DNA of 33,609 nucleotides, taken from positions 1-33,609 of the IMG/VR virus record IMGVR_UViG_3300020185_000153; one strand, written 5' to 3'. The position numbers and the translations under genes are program-made. The notes under the pieces were generated by a model. The model was given only the letters and a program-made list of their open reading frames with translations, was not told where the DNA came from and ran no database searches. The DNA is from a virus. Shown piece after piece: positions 1 to 7,652 of the stretch; the first letter of the stretch is position 1; each line of letters starts with the position of its first letter.

Positions 1-1
1 T

Positions 2-3000
2 GACTACAGTACAGCAGCGTTAAGGTCATCAGGATTAAAATTTCAAGTAACTAAGTCAAATGCTGGTTCAGAAGCCATGAGAATAGACTCATCAGGTAAT
101 GTTGGAATTGGAGAAACATCACCACAAAATCCATTACATGTTAGAAGTGACTCAGCATCAGGTGAGAATTACGCTATACAAATAGACAACAATAATACAA
201 CTGTTGGTTCTCAGATAGGTATGTTGTTTAGGTCAAGAGTAGGCACTACAAATACTGATTTTAGTATTAGAGGTATTGCCAATGGTACTGATGATATGGA
301 CTTAACTTTCAATAGCGATGGCGGAAGTGAAAGGTTAAGAATTACGAAGGATGGCTTAATTGGAATAGGCACAACCTCACCAGCTTCAAATTTACATATA
401 AAAACTTCTGTAGATAACAGCGTAGCACAAGGATTGGTTGTAGAAAGAAGTGCAAACTCTGATAGAGGTTATATTAATTACAATGGCGGTGCTTTCCAAT
501 TTAGGTCAACTGTTGGAGACCCAATCGTATTTGGTGAAACAGATAGTGAACATTTAAGAATAGCACCTGATGGCAACGTTGGAATTGGCACAAGTTCGCC
601 AACTTCTAAGCTAGATGTTCAACAAGCAACAGCTGGTAACATAATTTCAGCAGAGTTTGATAATACTGATTACACAGCAAATAATCGCAACGCTATAAAA
701 ATTAGACAGCAGGTTAGTTTAGGCGGTAGCTACTCAGCATATTTGGGTTCTGATAAAAACACAGGCAATGTTTTCTTATCTAACGACTCTATAACTGCAA
801 ATCATTTAGTCATTAATACATCAGGAAAAGTTGGAATAGGTACAAGTTCGCCAAGCACAACGCTTGAAGTTAATGGTGGTGCAGATGCAATAGCAAAAAT
901 TACTGGTGCTTCTACTGCTGCAAGATTAGATTTAGCTACTACTAACCATCATGTATTTATGCAACTTATTGAATCTGATGGTAGATTTAGAATATACGAC
1001 CAAACAGCTTCTAATGAATACTTAACAATAAGTAATGCAGGCAAAGTTGGAATAGGCACAAGTTCGCCTAACCGTAATCTTCATATTATTGGTCAGTATA
1101 CTGTAGAAAATTCAACAAGCCCTTCAGGTGCACTTTTATTTATTCCCAGTTCTGACGCAAATAGAATTTACTCTAGGGTATCAAATGCCAGTAGTTCATC
1201 TCGTGATTTAGCTTTTTTAGTTGGCTCTACAGAAGCCATGAGAATAGACTCATCAGGGAATGTGTTGGTGGGTACTACCTCTCAGTATGGTTCTACAGGC
1301 ATTACGTTACAGCAAAATGGTTTGGTTTATGCTAGGCGTTCTGGCTTACCTTTTTATTTGCGTAGAGATGGTAGCGATGGCGACATTATCTACATGGAAA
1401 AAGACGGCTTAAAAGTTGGAAGTATTGGTACTAGTAATACAAGATTACATATAGGAAGTGGTGATGCTGGTCTTTTAATTGCAGGTGATTTAGATAATAT
1501 TACTCCTTGGAATAGTACAACAGGTGCTAGTAGAGATGCAGCAGTTGATTTAGGAAATTCAGGTGTTAGATTCAAAGACCTTCACCTTTCAGGTACAGCA
1601 AACTTCGGAAGCCTATCAGATGGCACAATAACCATAACAGGCTTTGTAGATCAAGATGATATGTCATCTGATTCTCCAACGCTATTACCAACACAGCAAT
1701 CTGTAAAGGCTTATGTAGATGCAAACAGCTTTACTATAAACAACAACGCTGACAATAGAATTATTACTGGTACTGCAAACGCTGGAACTTTAAATGCAGA
1801 AACCACATTAACTTATGGTACTACAGGTGCAGACTTAGCAATCACAGGTGGTTCTATAGGCAGTGTTCCACCAATATTAAGATTGGAAGATGTAGGCAGT
1901 TCAGGCAAATTAGCTGAACTAAACCACATTACAGGAACTACAACCCTAACCTCAAGAAACGCTACAAGCAATGGTGTTATAAAGTTTGCAGGTCATAACG
2001 GAACATCAGAAACTGAATATGGAAGATTTGATGCTTCAGGTAGATTGTTGGTGGGTAAGACTGCTGTAGATAATACTACAGTTGGATTTAGATTTGATGG
2101 AAGTTCAGGTTTTGCATCTTTTGTTAGAGATGGTGGTGAGCCTTTATATTTAAATAGAAAAACATCTGATGGGGAACTTGTTAAGTTTGCAAAAAATGGC
2201 TCAGTAGTTGGAAGTATTGGTAGCAATTCATCAGGTGGTGTTTCAGTATTAGATTTAACTGCATCAAAAATTATGAGAATGGTTGTTAATGGCTCTACAG
2301 AAGCCATGAGAATAGATACTTCAGGAAAAGTTGGAATTGGCACAAGCTCACCTAGTCAAAGACTAACAATATCAGCATCTAATTCAGGCGGTGCAAACAA
2401 TAATACACTAAGATTTGTTGATACTGATGTAACTACACAAGCAAACCAAAGTTTTGGAAAAATTGAATTTGAAACAAAAGACCTTAACAACGCTGGGGTA
2501 AATGCTTTTATAAATGCGTTTTCCGAAGGCACTGGAGGCACTGGTGCTTTATCTTTTGGCACAGGTTCAGCAGGTTCAACAGAACGCATGAGAATAGACT
2601 CATCAGGACGATTGGGTATAGGTACAACTAGTCCTAGTGCATTAATTCATGGTTCTGCTGGTGATTCTGGAGTAACCCCAAACGGTAACTACGGCAAGTT
2701 TTTCTTAGAAGACAATGCCACTGTTGGGTTAACCATTGGAACGCCAAATAGCAACTCTGGGGCAATTGCGTTTGGTGACCCTGAAAATAGTTTAGCAGGT
2801 CGCATACGATATGACCACAGCTTGGAATCCATGGTATTTGATACAGAAGGCTCAGAAGCTCTCAGAATAGACTCATCAGGTTTAGTGGGTATTGGGAAAA
2901 CACCAAGTTATTTCCGCTTAGATGTACAAGCATCAGCTACTGGCGGTAACGTATTAAGAGGAATGCATGGCACTGCTGAGTTCCAAATATATCAAGCAAA

Positions 3001-4612
3001 TAATAGTCATACATTCTTAGGTACAGCAAATTCTGCTGATTTGGTTTTTATCACAGGCACTACAGAAAAAGCAAGAATAGACTCATCAGGTAATCTATTG
3101 GTGTCAACTACTAATGCTAGTGTAGATACTGGTGTTTCTTCAGGTGTTGTTCTGTCAGCTAGTGACCAATTACTTGTTGGTACTAATGCTGCACACTCCG
3201 CTGCATTTAACAGAATTGGCGGTGCTGATGGTGATATTATACAACTCAAAAAAAATGGCTCATCAGTTGGAAGTATTGGTACTAATAACGATGATTTATT
3301 AATTTACTCAACCGCAACAGGTCACAAAGGTTTAAGATTTGCAGGTGGTGAAATATTACCAGTTAGTAATGCAGGTGCATTAGAAGATAATACAACAGAC
3401 TTAGGTTCAACTGCTTATAGATTTAAAAATCTACAACTTTCAGGAACTATTAATGTTGGAAGCACGACTAGCTTGTATGAAGGTGCAGGTGGAGATGCTT
3501 TCTTTAAAAACACTAATGCTGGTGCTGATTTATTTTTAGACTCAGGCAGACGTATACGTTTTACTGCAAATGGCTCGGAACGCATGAGAATAGACTCATC
3601 AGGAAACGTTGGAATTGGAACGACTTCGCCAAGTGAGAAGCTACATGTTCATGCAACTAGCGGTGATGGGAAGATACTAATAACAGGCGATAATATAACC
3701 AACTCAGGCGGTTCAATAAAAGGGTTTAATAATGGATTAGCTTTTAATGTAGCACCTTCAGGTGGGGGTAGTGAGTCTGAGGTTTTGCGAATTAATGGCT
3801 CACAAAATGTTGGAATTGGTACAGCTTCGCCAAGTGAGAAACTTCATGTTGTAGGAAATGCTGAAATTAGTGGAAATGTTGAAATGGCTACATTCCTATC
3901 TACATCAAACGCTACAGTAGAAGGAACATTTACCTCAGAAGGTTTATTTACAACAGATAACAAAGCACAAATAGAGGGTATTAAAAGTAGTGCAACAGAT
4001 GCTATAGCTACTATTAAAAATAGACACACTACTAACGAAGGACGTTACCTACAATTTAATGACAATTCAGGAACTGATGTAGGTCAAATAGGTCATGTAG
4101 ATCAAACAGAATCTAATTTATTTATAGCAACTTTTGGCACTGGTCTTAAATTTGAATCTTACATAACATATAAAGCTGTTTTACCTTGTAATGAAAATGG
4201 TGCAGATAGTGATAATGCTATTGATCTAGGAAGCTCATCAGTAAGATTTGATGACATCTATGCAACCAATGGCACTATACAAACTTCAGATAGAAATCAA
4301 AAACAAGACATACAAGCCTTAACAGATGCAGAACAAAGAGTAGCTACAGCATGTAAAGGTTTAATAAGAAGATTTAGATGGCAAGATTCAGTGGCAGAAA
4401 AAGATGATAATCCTGATTCTGATGAAACCGCTAGATATCATTTTGGAGTCATAGCTCAAGACTTACAAGATGCATTTACAGCAGAAGGATTGGATGCAGG
4501 TGACTATGGTATGTTTATATCTAGCACTTGGACTGATGATGATGGTGTAGAACAAACAAGACTTGGTGTAAGATATAACGAATTGCTAAGTTTTATAATA
4601 ACAACAATATAG
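2..4612 (+). CDS. Giant tail-tip/fibre protein, C-terminal part with S74 chaperone (5' partial)
   Basis: The frame is open from base 2, so the Met at 77 is internal and the gene enters from outside the left edge. About 1,536 residues are visible. The body is a beta-rich fibre built from at least ten copies of a V/L-GIG-(T/E/K)-(S/T)SP unit followed by a short LHV/LDV-type strand, mixed with EAMRIDSSG and NGSxVGSIG segments. The last ~107 residues match the S74 intramolecular chaperone family. They have a Ser-Asp junction at 4286-4291 (TSDRNQKQD), then HFGVIAQDLQ and a terminal RYNELL. In this family the chaperone trimerises the fibre and cuts itself off at Ser-Asp. The role is host-receptor contact. 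By inference this is the same gene as the one starting at 28035. The family call is firm, the receptor unknown. Confidence 0.88.
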   Translation, partial: DYSTAALRSSGLKFQVTKSNAGSEAMRIDSSGNVGIGETSPQNPLHVRSDSASGENYAIQIDNNNTTVGSQIGMLFRSRVGTTNTDFSIRGIANGTDDMDLTFNSDGGSERLRITKDGLIGIGTTSPASNLHIKTSVDNSVAQGLVVERSANSDRGYINYNGGAFQFRSTVGDPIVFGETDSEHLRIAPDGNVGIGTSSPTSKLDVQQATAGNIISAEFDNTDYTANNRNAIKIRQQVSLGGSYSAYLGSDKNTGNVFLSNDSITANHLVINTSGKVGIGTSSPSTTLEVNGGADAIAKITGASTAARLDLATTNHHVFMQLIESDGRFRIYDQTASNEYLTISNAGKVGIGTSSPNRNLHIIGQYTVENSTSPSGALLFIPSSDANRIYSRVSNASSSSRDLAFLVGSTEAMRIDSSGNVLVGTTSQYGSTGITLQQNGLVYARRSGLPFYLRRDGSDGDIIYMEKDGLKVGSIGTSNTRLHIGSGDAGLLIAGDLDNITPWNSTTGASRDAAVDLGNSGVRFKDLHLSGTANFGSLSDGTITITGFVDQDDMSSDSPTLLPTQQSVKAYVDANSFTINNNADNRIITGTANAGTLNAETTLTYGTTGADLAITGGSIGSVPPILRLEDVGSSGKLAELNHITGTTTLTSRNATSNGVIKFAGHNGTSETEYGRFDASGRLLVGKTAVDNTTVGFRFDGSSGFASFVRDGGEPLYLNRKTSDGELVKFAKNGSVVGSIGSNSSGGVSVLDLTASKIMRMVVNGSTEAMRIDTSGKVGIGTSSPSQRLTISASNSGGANNNTLRFVDTDVTTQANQSFGKIEFETKDLNNAGVNAFINAFSEGTGGTGALSFGTGSAGSTERMRIDSSGRLGIGTTSPSALIHGSAGDSGVTPNGNYGKFFLEDNATVGLTIGTPNSNSGAIAFGDPENSLAGRIRYDHSLESMVFDTEGSEALRIDSSGLVGIGKTPSYFRLDVQASATGGNVLRGMHGTAEFQIYQANNSHTFLGTANSADLVFITGTTEKARIDSSGNLLVSTTNASVDTGVSSGVVLSASDQLLVGTNAAHSAAFNRIGGADGDIIQLKKNGSSVGSIGTNNDDLLIYSTATGHKGLRFAGGEILPVSNAGALEDNTTDLGSTAYRFKNLQLSGTINVGSTTSLYEGAGGDAFFKNTNAGADLFLDSGRRIRFTANGSERMRIDSSGNVGIGTTSPSEKLHVHATSGDGKILITGDNITNSGGSIKGFNNGLAFNVAPSGGGSESEVLRINGSQNVGIGTASPSEKLHVVGNAEISGNVEMATFLSTSNATVEGTFTSEGLFTTDNKAQIEGIKSSATDAIATIKNRHTTNEGRYLQFNDNSGTDVGQIGHVDQTESNLFIATFGTGLKFESYITYKAVLPCNENGADSDNAIDLGSSSVRFDDIYATNGTIQTSDRNQKQDIQALTDAEQRVATACKGLIRRFRWQDSVAEKDDNPDSDETARYHFGVIAQDLQDAFTAEGLDAGDYGMFISSTWTDDDGVEQTRLGVRYNELLSFIITTI
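1222..1248 (+). repeat. Fibre DNA repeat, copy A of a 27-bp exact repeat
   Basis: The 27 bases at 1222-1248 recur exactly at 2290-2316. They encode GSTEAMRI-type residues. Shorter versions of the same block (ATGAGAATAGACTCATCAGG) begin at 77, 1238, 2588 and 3584, and a diverged version lies near 2864. The repeats lie inside the fibre frame and are substrates for homologous recombination or for mis-assembly. Confidence 0.85.
2290..2316 (+). repeat. Fibre DNA repeat, copy B of the 27-bp exact repeat
   Basis: Exact copy of bases 1222-1248, in the same reading frame and 1,068 bases downstream. The spacing is a multiple of three, so recombination between the two copies would delete or duplicate 356 codons without breaking the frame. 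Confidence 0.85.
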
Positions 4613-4622
4613 GAGAAAAAAA

Positions 4623-4979
4623 ATGGCAAATACATATACATGGGACTGTAAAACAGTAGACGTATATCCTGATTATGAGGGCAATACAGACACAGTTTAT
4701 AACGTCCATTGGAGATTGAATGGAACAAGTAGTGAAACACACGAAGTAGATGGTCAAGAAGTACCATACACAGCTAGTGTTTATGGCACTCAATCCTTAT
4801 CACTTGATGATATTGGTTCAGACTTTGTACCTTTCGCTGATCTAACTAATACAATAGTAGAAGGTTGGGTCAAAAGCATTATGGGTGATGAAGAAGTGGC
4901 TAACTTGAAAAAATCTTTAAAAGATAAAATAGACGAAGAAATAACACCTACGACTGAAACAAAAACTATAGGCGAATAA
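4623..4979 (+). CDS. Conserved fibre-adjacent phage protein (DUF7936-like)
   Basis: This 118-residue protein starts with MANTYTWDCKTVDVYP, followed by VYNVHWRLNG, VYGTQSLSL and FVPFADLTNTIVEGWV. I recognise this pattern as a widespread phage protein of unknown function, usually found next to tail-fibre genes; my recollection is that it is catalogued as DUF7936. It has no signal peptide or membrane segment. The C-terminal third is charged and helical and ends in a TPTTETKTIGE tail. The start is supported by AGGAG eleven bases after the fibre stop. Position suggests a structural or fibre-assembly accessory role, which is inference. Confidence 0.8.
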   Translation: MANTYTWDCKTVDVYPDYEGNTDTVYNVHWRLNGTSSETHEVDGQEVPYTASVYGTQSLSLDDIGSDFVPFADLTNTIVEGWVKSIMGDEEVANLKKSLKDKIDEEITPTTETKTIGE

Positions 4980-5005
4980 TTGTTATTACAATTATAAATA
5001 CACTA

Positions 5006-5033
5006 TGGTCATAGGCTCAAATTTATATATAAT
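5006..5033 (+). promoter_or_regulatory. Candidate sigma70-type promoter before the lysis genes
   Basis: TGGTCA (5006-5011) and a perfect TATAAT (5028-5033) are separated by 16 bases in the 90-base gap between 4979 and 5070. This is the only gap of this size between the fibre and the lysis genes. AT-rich DNA yields such matches by chance, so it is only a candidate. Confidence 0.4.
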
Positions 5034-5069
5034 AAAATTAACTAACTTAAAAACATATAGGAGAGATAT

Positions 5070-5321
5070 ATGAGTAAAGAGAATGAAGTAAAAAATGATG
5101 TAATCATCAACTTTAATGGCAGAGACTTTAAAGCAGAAGATTTAAACGAAGATCAAGCAAATATAGCTGCTAAATTAAACGTAGCACAAAGAAAATTGCA
5201 AAGACTTCAAGATGCTTATGAGGACTATGTTATTACTGCTGAATACAGAGAGATGCAAGTAAAAGCATTTTCTGAAACTGTAGAAGAAGAAGCAGAGGTT
5301 GAGGAAGTAACAGAGGAATAA
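5070..5321 (+). CDS. Small acidic coiled-coil phage protein, function unknown
   Basis: This 83-residue protein begins MSKENEVKNDVIINFNGRDF, then has a predicted helix (about residues 25-55, ANIAAKLNVAQRKLQRLQ) with heptad-like leucines. A very acidic tail (ETVEEEAEVEEVTEE) ends it. The NFNGRDFKAEDL opening resembles small proteins found near tail and lysis genes of marine phages, possibly the DUF6447 group, but I am not certain. AGGAGAG stands seven bases before the ATG, so the start is good. It sits two bases upstream of the next gene, in an apparent lysis operon. No enzymatic motif is visible. Confidence 0.75.
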   Translation: MSKENEVKNDVIINFNGRDFKAEDLNEDQANIAAKLNVAQRKLQRLQDAYEDYVITAEYREMQVKAFSETVEEEAEVEEVTEE

Positions 5322-5323
5322 TA

Positions 5324-5524
5324 ATGGCTGAACGTAAGACAATCGCATCAGTAGCATCTGACTTAGAAAAGCATGATGCGATTTGCCAAGAACGCTGGAA
5401 AACTATCTATCGCAAAACAGATGATTTGCAAAGCTCAGTCAATAGCACTAAGGCTTGGCTAGTTGGTGGTCTTACTACAATAGTGGTTGCATTATTTACC
5501 TTAATAGTAAAAGGCCTATTTTGA
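5324..5524 (+). CDS. XhlA-like small membrane protein, putative holin partner
   Basis: This 66-residue protein has a charged helical N-terminus (residues 1-43, with RWKTIYRKTDDLQSSVNSTK) and one C-terminal membrane segment (about residues 45-65, WLVGGLTTIVVALFTLIVKG). That layout matches the XhlA/haemolysin-type family of small phage lysis proteins: soluble coiled coil followed by a single transmembrane helix. It overlaps the next gene, a 3TM holin, so the two are probably translated together. Possible roles are holin, antiholin or membrane anchor. The family assignment rests on architecture and context, not on a diagnostic motif. Confidence 0.7.
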   Translation: MAERKTIASVASDLEKHDAICQERWKTIYRKTDDLQSSVNSTKAWLVGGLTTIVVALFTLIVKGLF

Positions 5525-5913
5525 GCATTACCAAAATTGCTGAAGTAGCAAACAACGTCTTGGATAAGTTTGTTCAGGATAAAGATTTAAAAGAACAATT
5601 ATCACATGACTTACAAAAAGAACTTATATCGCTTGATAAAGCACAAATTAGCCTTAATGCTGAAGAAGCGAAGAACGGGAACTGGTTTGTATCGTCATGG
5701 AGACCCTGCATTGGATATGTTTGTGGGTTTAGTCTTTGCACTCATTACATTATCTTGCCTATTGCAACTTGGATAGCTGTAGTCAATGGAGCAGATTTAA
5801 AACTTGAAGCTCTTGAGTTTGATTTTTCACAACTTACAACAATACTTCTATCGTTATTGGGCATGTCATCATTGCGTACAGCAGAGAAGTTCAAAGGAGT
5901 TCATAGCAAATAA
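5521..5913 (+). CDS. 3TM holin (gene-transfer-agent holin family)
   Basis: This 130-residue protein has a helical N-terminus, NWFVSSWRPCIGYVCGF at about residues 55-71 followed by a membrane helix, a second hydrophobic stretch near residues 105-118 (LTTILLSLLGM), and the closing LRTAEKFKG. The SWRP and LLG...RT.EK signatures are those of the holin family first described for alphaproteobacterial gene-transfer agents. It would form inner-membrane holes that let the lysozyme out. I chose the TTG at 5521, which overlaps the upstream TGA. The frame is open further upstream, but that stretch lies inside the preceding gene and looks unlike the family. Confidence 0.85.
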   Translation: MSITKIAEVANNVLDKFVQDKDLKEQLSHDLQKELISLDKAQISLNAEEAKNGNWFVSSWRPCIGYVCGFSLCTHYIILPIATWIAVVNGADLKLEALEFDFSQLTTILLSLLGMSSLRTAEKFKGVHSK

Positions 5914-5914
5914 T

Positions 5915-6364
5915 ATGTACGATAAAGTAAAAGAAATGCTTATAAGGCATGAGGGTGTTATGTGTACCTTGTATGACGATACAGCAGAGCCACCTAGAAA
6001 AACTATTGGCGTGGGTAGAAATCTTACTGACAGAGGTATCACAGAAGATGAAGCTATGTATATGCTTGATAACGATATAAAAAGAGTTATGAATCAATTA
6101 GATGAATACTGGACTGTTTGGCGTAGCTTTCCTGAAAGGGGGCAAATGGTTTGTCTTGATATGTGCTTTCAAATGGGAATACAGGGATTCATGGGCTTTA
6201 GAAGGACAAGAGCCTTAATGGAAATGGGTATGTGGTTAGAAGCATCAGAAGAATTGTTAGACAGCAAATATGCTATACAAACTGCAAATAGGGCAAATTA
6301 CAATTCAAGACAACTTGCACTATGTGGCAAAGATGGCAAAGACATCGGAAGATCATCAAGGTAA
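5915..6364 (+). CDS. GH24 lysozyme (T4-type endolysin)
   Basis: This 149-residue protein has the T4 lysozyme active-site pattern: Glu13 in RHEG, Asp22 in YDDT nine residues later, and Thr30 in KTIGVG. The ITEDEAMYMLDNDI helix and the CFQMGIQGFMGF segment follow in family order. It cuts the N-acetylmuramic acid to N-acetylglucosamine bond of peptidoglycan at the end of infection. No signal peptide is visible, so release should depend on the adjacent holin. The ATG at 5915 follows the holin stop by one base. AAGGAG lies about 15 bases upstream, which is rather far. The length is normal for the family. Confidence 0.93.
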   Translation: MYDKVKEMLIRHEGVMCTLYDDTAEPPRKTIGVGRNLTDRGITEDEAMYMLDNDIKRVMNQLDEYWTVWRSFPERGQMVCLDMCFQMGIQGFMGFRRTRALMEMGMWLEASEELLDSKYAIQTANRANYNSRQLALCGKDGKDIGRSSR

Positions 6365-6776
6365 TTCAAGACTTGGTGCTTTGGGTGAATCCTTAGTACA
6401 AACATTCCTATTGGAATATGCAGACTTTGTGTATCCAACCCAAGACAAACATCCTGCGGATATATTACTTGAGACAAATGGCAGAAAATATACAGTGCAA
6501 GTTAAAACAAGAAGAGAGTCTAAACAAGGCAAATATACTTTTGCATCAGAAACATCAAGGCAAATGTCAGAGCTTTATAAGAATTACCATTGTGATATTC
6601 TTGCTTTTGTTTTCTTTAGCCAAGAACATAAGCGAATTATCTTCAAGCCAAATACTACTTCGCAAACCTACTTTACCTTTGATAAAAAGATAATAACCCC
6701 AACCCTAGAAATAGATTCCTTACAAGAAACCTTAGATGCACTTAGCCAAGTGCCAGTATTAAATCCTTTAAAATAA
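6333..6776 (+). CDS. PD-(D/E)XK nuclease-like protein (I-Ssp6803I-type fold)
   Basis: This 147-residue protein has RLGALGESLV (helix with conserved Glu), then HPADILLE with the metal-binding Asp, then YTVQVKTR, the (E/Q)xK half with Gln in place of Glu. This order and the QVK variant are typical of the PD-(D/E)XK family that includes the homing endonuclease I-Ssp6803I. The frame is open upstream, but I chose the ATG at 6333 (MAKTSEDHQG). It overlaps the lysozyme gene by 32 bases, and earlier starts would add only lysozyme-overlapping sequence. No intron is visible. It could be a free-standing homing endonuclease or a host-DNA nuclease. Target unknown. Confidence 0.75.
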   Translation: MAKTSEDHQGNSRLGALGESLVQTFLLEYADFVYPTQDKHPADILLETNGRKYTVQVKTRRESKQGKYTFASETSRQMSELYKNYHCDILAFVFFSQEHKRIIFKPNTTSQTYFTFDKKIITPTLEIDSLQETLDALSQVPVLNPLK

Positions 6777-6788
6777 TTTAATTATTTT
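6770..6788 (+). repeat. AT-only palindrome at the end of the nuclease gene
   Basis: AAAATAATT and AATTATTTT form perfect 9-base arms around one T, overlapping the stop codon at 6774-6776. It could be a weak terminator or a protein-binding site. Chance is plausible in DNA this AT-rich. Confidence 0.45.
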
Positions 6789-6799
6789 CTATATTTATA

Positions 6800-6827
6800 T
6801 ATACATTTGCATTTATGTATGTAAAAT
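6800..6827 (+). promoter_or_regulatory. Candidate early promoter with overlapping dyad
   Basis: TATACA (6800-6805) and TAAAAT (6822-6827) are 16 bases apart. The inverted repeat ATACAT/ATGTAT (6801-6806 and 6815-6820) lies between and over them, as an operator would. The site is in the 81-base gap before the cluster of small early genes starting at 6858, the largest gap in this part. It is a pattern match only. Confidence 0.38.
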
Positions 6828-6857
6828 AGGGGTATGTTAAACAATAAGGAGTCAAAC

Positions 6858-7052
6858 ATGAACACATTAGAAACACTAGAAAACTTAAAAAAAGAAAGAA
6901 CACATTGGTTAAAGGCATATAACAATATGGTAGGTTTTGCCAGTGAAACACCATCAGAGACCTTAGCTAGGAGGGCGATGTACCAAAAAAACTATAAGTT
7001 ATATAACAAGCGAATAAAGAAAATCCAAAGACAACAAAGAAAGGGGGTCTAA
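6858..7052 (+). CDS. Small basic helical protein, unknown
   Basis: This 64-residue protein begins MNTLETLENLKKERTHWLKA and ends KKIQRQQRKGV. It is strongly basic at the C-terminus and predicted to be mostly helical. The ATG at 6858 is preceded by AAGGAG at the ideal distance of six bases, so I prefer it over the ATG at 6834. The stop overlaps the start of the next gene. It is the first gene of a run of four small overlapping genes that probably share one transcript. I do not recognise the family. A nucleic-acid-binding role is a guess from charge. Confidence 0.7.
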   Translation: MNTLETLENLKKERTHWLKAYNNMVGFASETPSETLARRAMYQKNYKLYNKRIKKIQRQQRKGV

Positions 7053-7201
7053 TGACTAGATACACTTTAGAAGTAAAACTACCTAGCCTAGGCTGGGTAG
7101 TTGCCATCAAAACTAGAGACTTATTCTACATGGCTAGAAAAAGAGCTAGGTTAATTAAACAAGGTCACGAAGTAAAACTAACTAAAAAAAGGGGGAAGTA
7201 A
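7052..7201 (+). CDS. Very small basic protein, unknown (49 aa)
   Basis: This 49-residue protein begins MTRYTLEVKLPSLGWVVAIK and ends VKLTKKRGK, net strongly positive. The ATG overlaps the previous stop (TAATG), with AAGGGGG just upstream as ribosome-binding site. The stop at 7199-7201 overlaps the next ATG. Exact stop/start coupling on both sides is the main evidence that it is real. Its codons 9-17 coincide with a 26-base inverted repeat, so this stretch may be constrained by more than protein sequence. Confidence 0.6.
   Translation: MTRYTLEVKLPSLGWVVAIKTRDLFYMARKRARLIKQGHEVKLTKKRGK
7077..7102 (+). promoter_or_regulatory. 26-bp inverted repeat inside a small early gene (operator-like)
   Basis: The arms AACTACCTAGCCT and AGGCTGGGTAGTT are 13 bases each with no spacer and one mismatch. 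The centre AGCCTAGGCT is a perfect palindrome. Such a spacerless dyad is more typical of a DNA-binding dimer site than of an RNA hairpin. The adjoining gap and coding sequence contain nothing comparable. Confidence 0.55.
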
Positions 7202-7476
7202 TGGAAAGATTCGCAGATACCTTTAGAGATGATTTCTATGTTTGGGAAGACCATATAGAAGGCATAGATAAACCAGTTCTTTGGGAATACAAGAATAGGG
7301 ATAAATGTTTTTACCAATATCCTATATATAGAAAGTCAGATTACAAAATCTTGATTCATCTAACCAAAGAAGAAAAGAAGATTGCTTTAGATTTCCTAGA
7401 GCAACTACATGCACCCCTTAATGAGGAGACAAGGCAACATAACAATGAGAAAGCAAAGCTAAGGAGATTAAAGTAA
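7201..7476 (+). CDS. Hypothetical protein (91 aa)
   Basis: This 91-residue protein begins MERFADTFRDDFYVWEDHIE and is rich in aromatic residues in its first half (FYVWED, VLWEYK, CFYQYPIYRK). A charged helical second half follows, with HLTKEEKKIALDFLEQLH. I do not recognise it. The ATG overlaps the previous stop codon (TAATG) with AGGGGGAAG immediately upstream. The stop at 7474-7476 overlaps the next gene's ATG. No membrane segment, metal-binding cluster or catalytic motif is visible. Confidence 0.75.
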   Translation: MERFADTFRDDFYVWEDHIEGIDKPVLWEYKNRDKCFYQYPIYRKSDYKILIHLTKEEKKIALDFLEQLHAPLNEETRQHNNEKAKLRRLK

Positions 7477-7652
7477 TGGAAGTAATATTTAACATAGTAG
7501 GCGGTGGGCAGATTTGCCTACCTAAGAGAGAGGTCAGAGGTTATTACAAAGACTTTATAACTGGTGATACCTTAGTACAAGTTGGCGATTCTGAACATAA
7601 GGTCAGAGAGTCTTTGACTGAGATAGCATATTTAATGGGGGTGGTGCAATGA
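7476..7652 (+). CDS. Hypothetical small protein (58 aa)
   Basis: This 58-residue protein runs MEVIFNIVGGGQICLPKREV to AYLMGVVQ. The start overlaps the previous stop (TAATG) and the stop overlaps the methyltransferase-like start (ATGA), with AAGGAG eight bases before the ATG. Coupling on both sides and the good ribosome-binding site support it. I do not recognise the sequence. Its short beta-strand-like segments (EVIFNIVGG, DTLVQVGD) suggest a small beta-rich fold. Confidence 0.65.
   Translation: MEVIFNIVGGGQICLPKREVRGYYKDFITGDTLVQVGDSEHKVRESLTEIAYLMGVVQ

Noticed and set aside
77-79. ATG at 77 as the true start of the left-edge fibre gene
   Set aside because: The frame stays open to base 2, the sequence before it is the same fibre type (SNAGSEAMRIDSSG), and this Met belongs to a repeated EAMRID unit, so it is internal.
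1390-4029. Several 60-116 residue frames on the minus strand within the fibre gene
   Set aside because: They lie antisense to a strongly coding frame, have low-complexity Ser/Pro/Val-rich sequence expected from the reverse of Gly/Thr/Ser repeats, and lack ribosome-binding sites.
4504-4793. Hydrophobic minus-strand frames opposite the 4623-4979 gene
   Set aside because: They are antisense to the DUF7936-like gene, and their hydrophobicity is a product of the opposite AT-rich strand.
4993-4998. A TATAAA box near TTGTTA at 4980
   Set aside because: The spacing to TTGTTA is only seven bases, so the pair cannot be a sigma70 promoter. The 5006-5033 pair is better.
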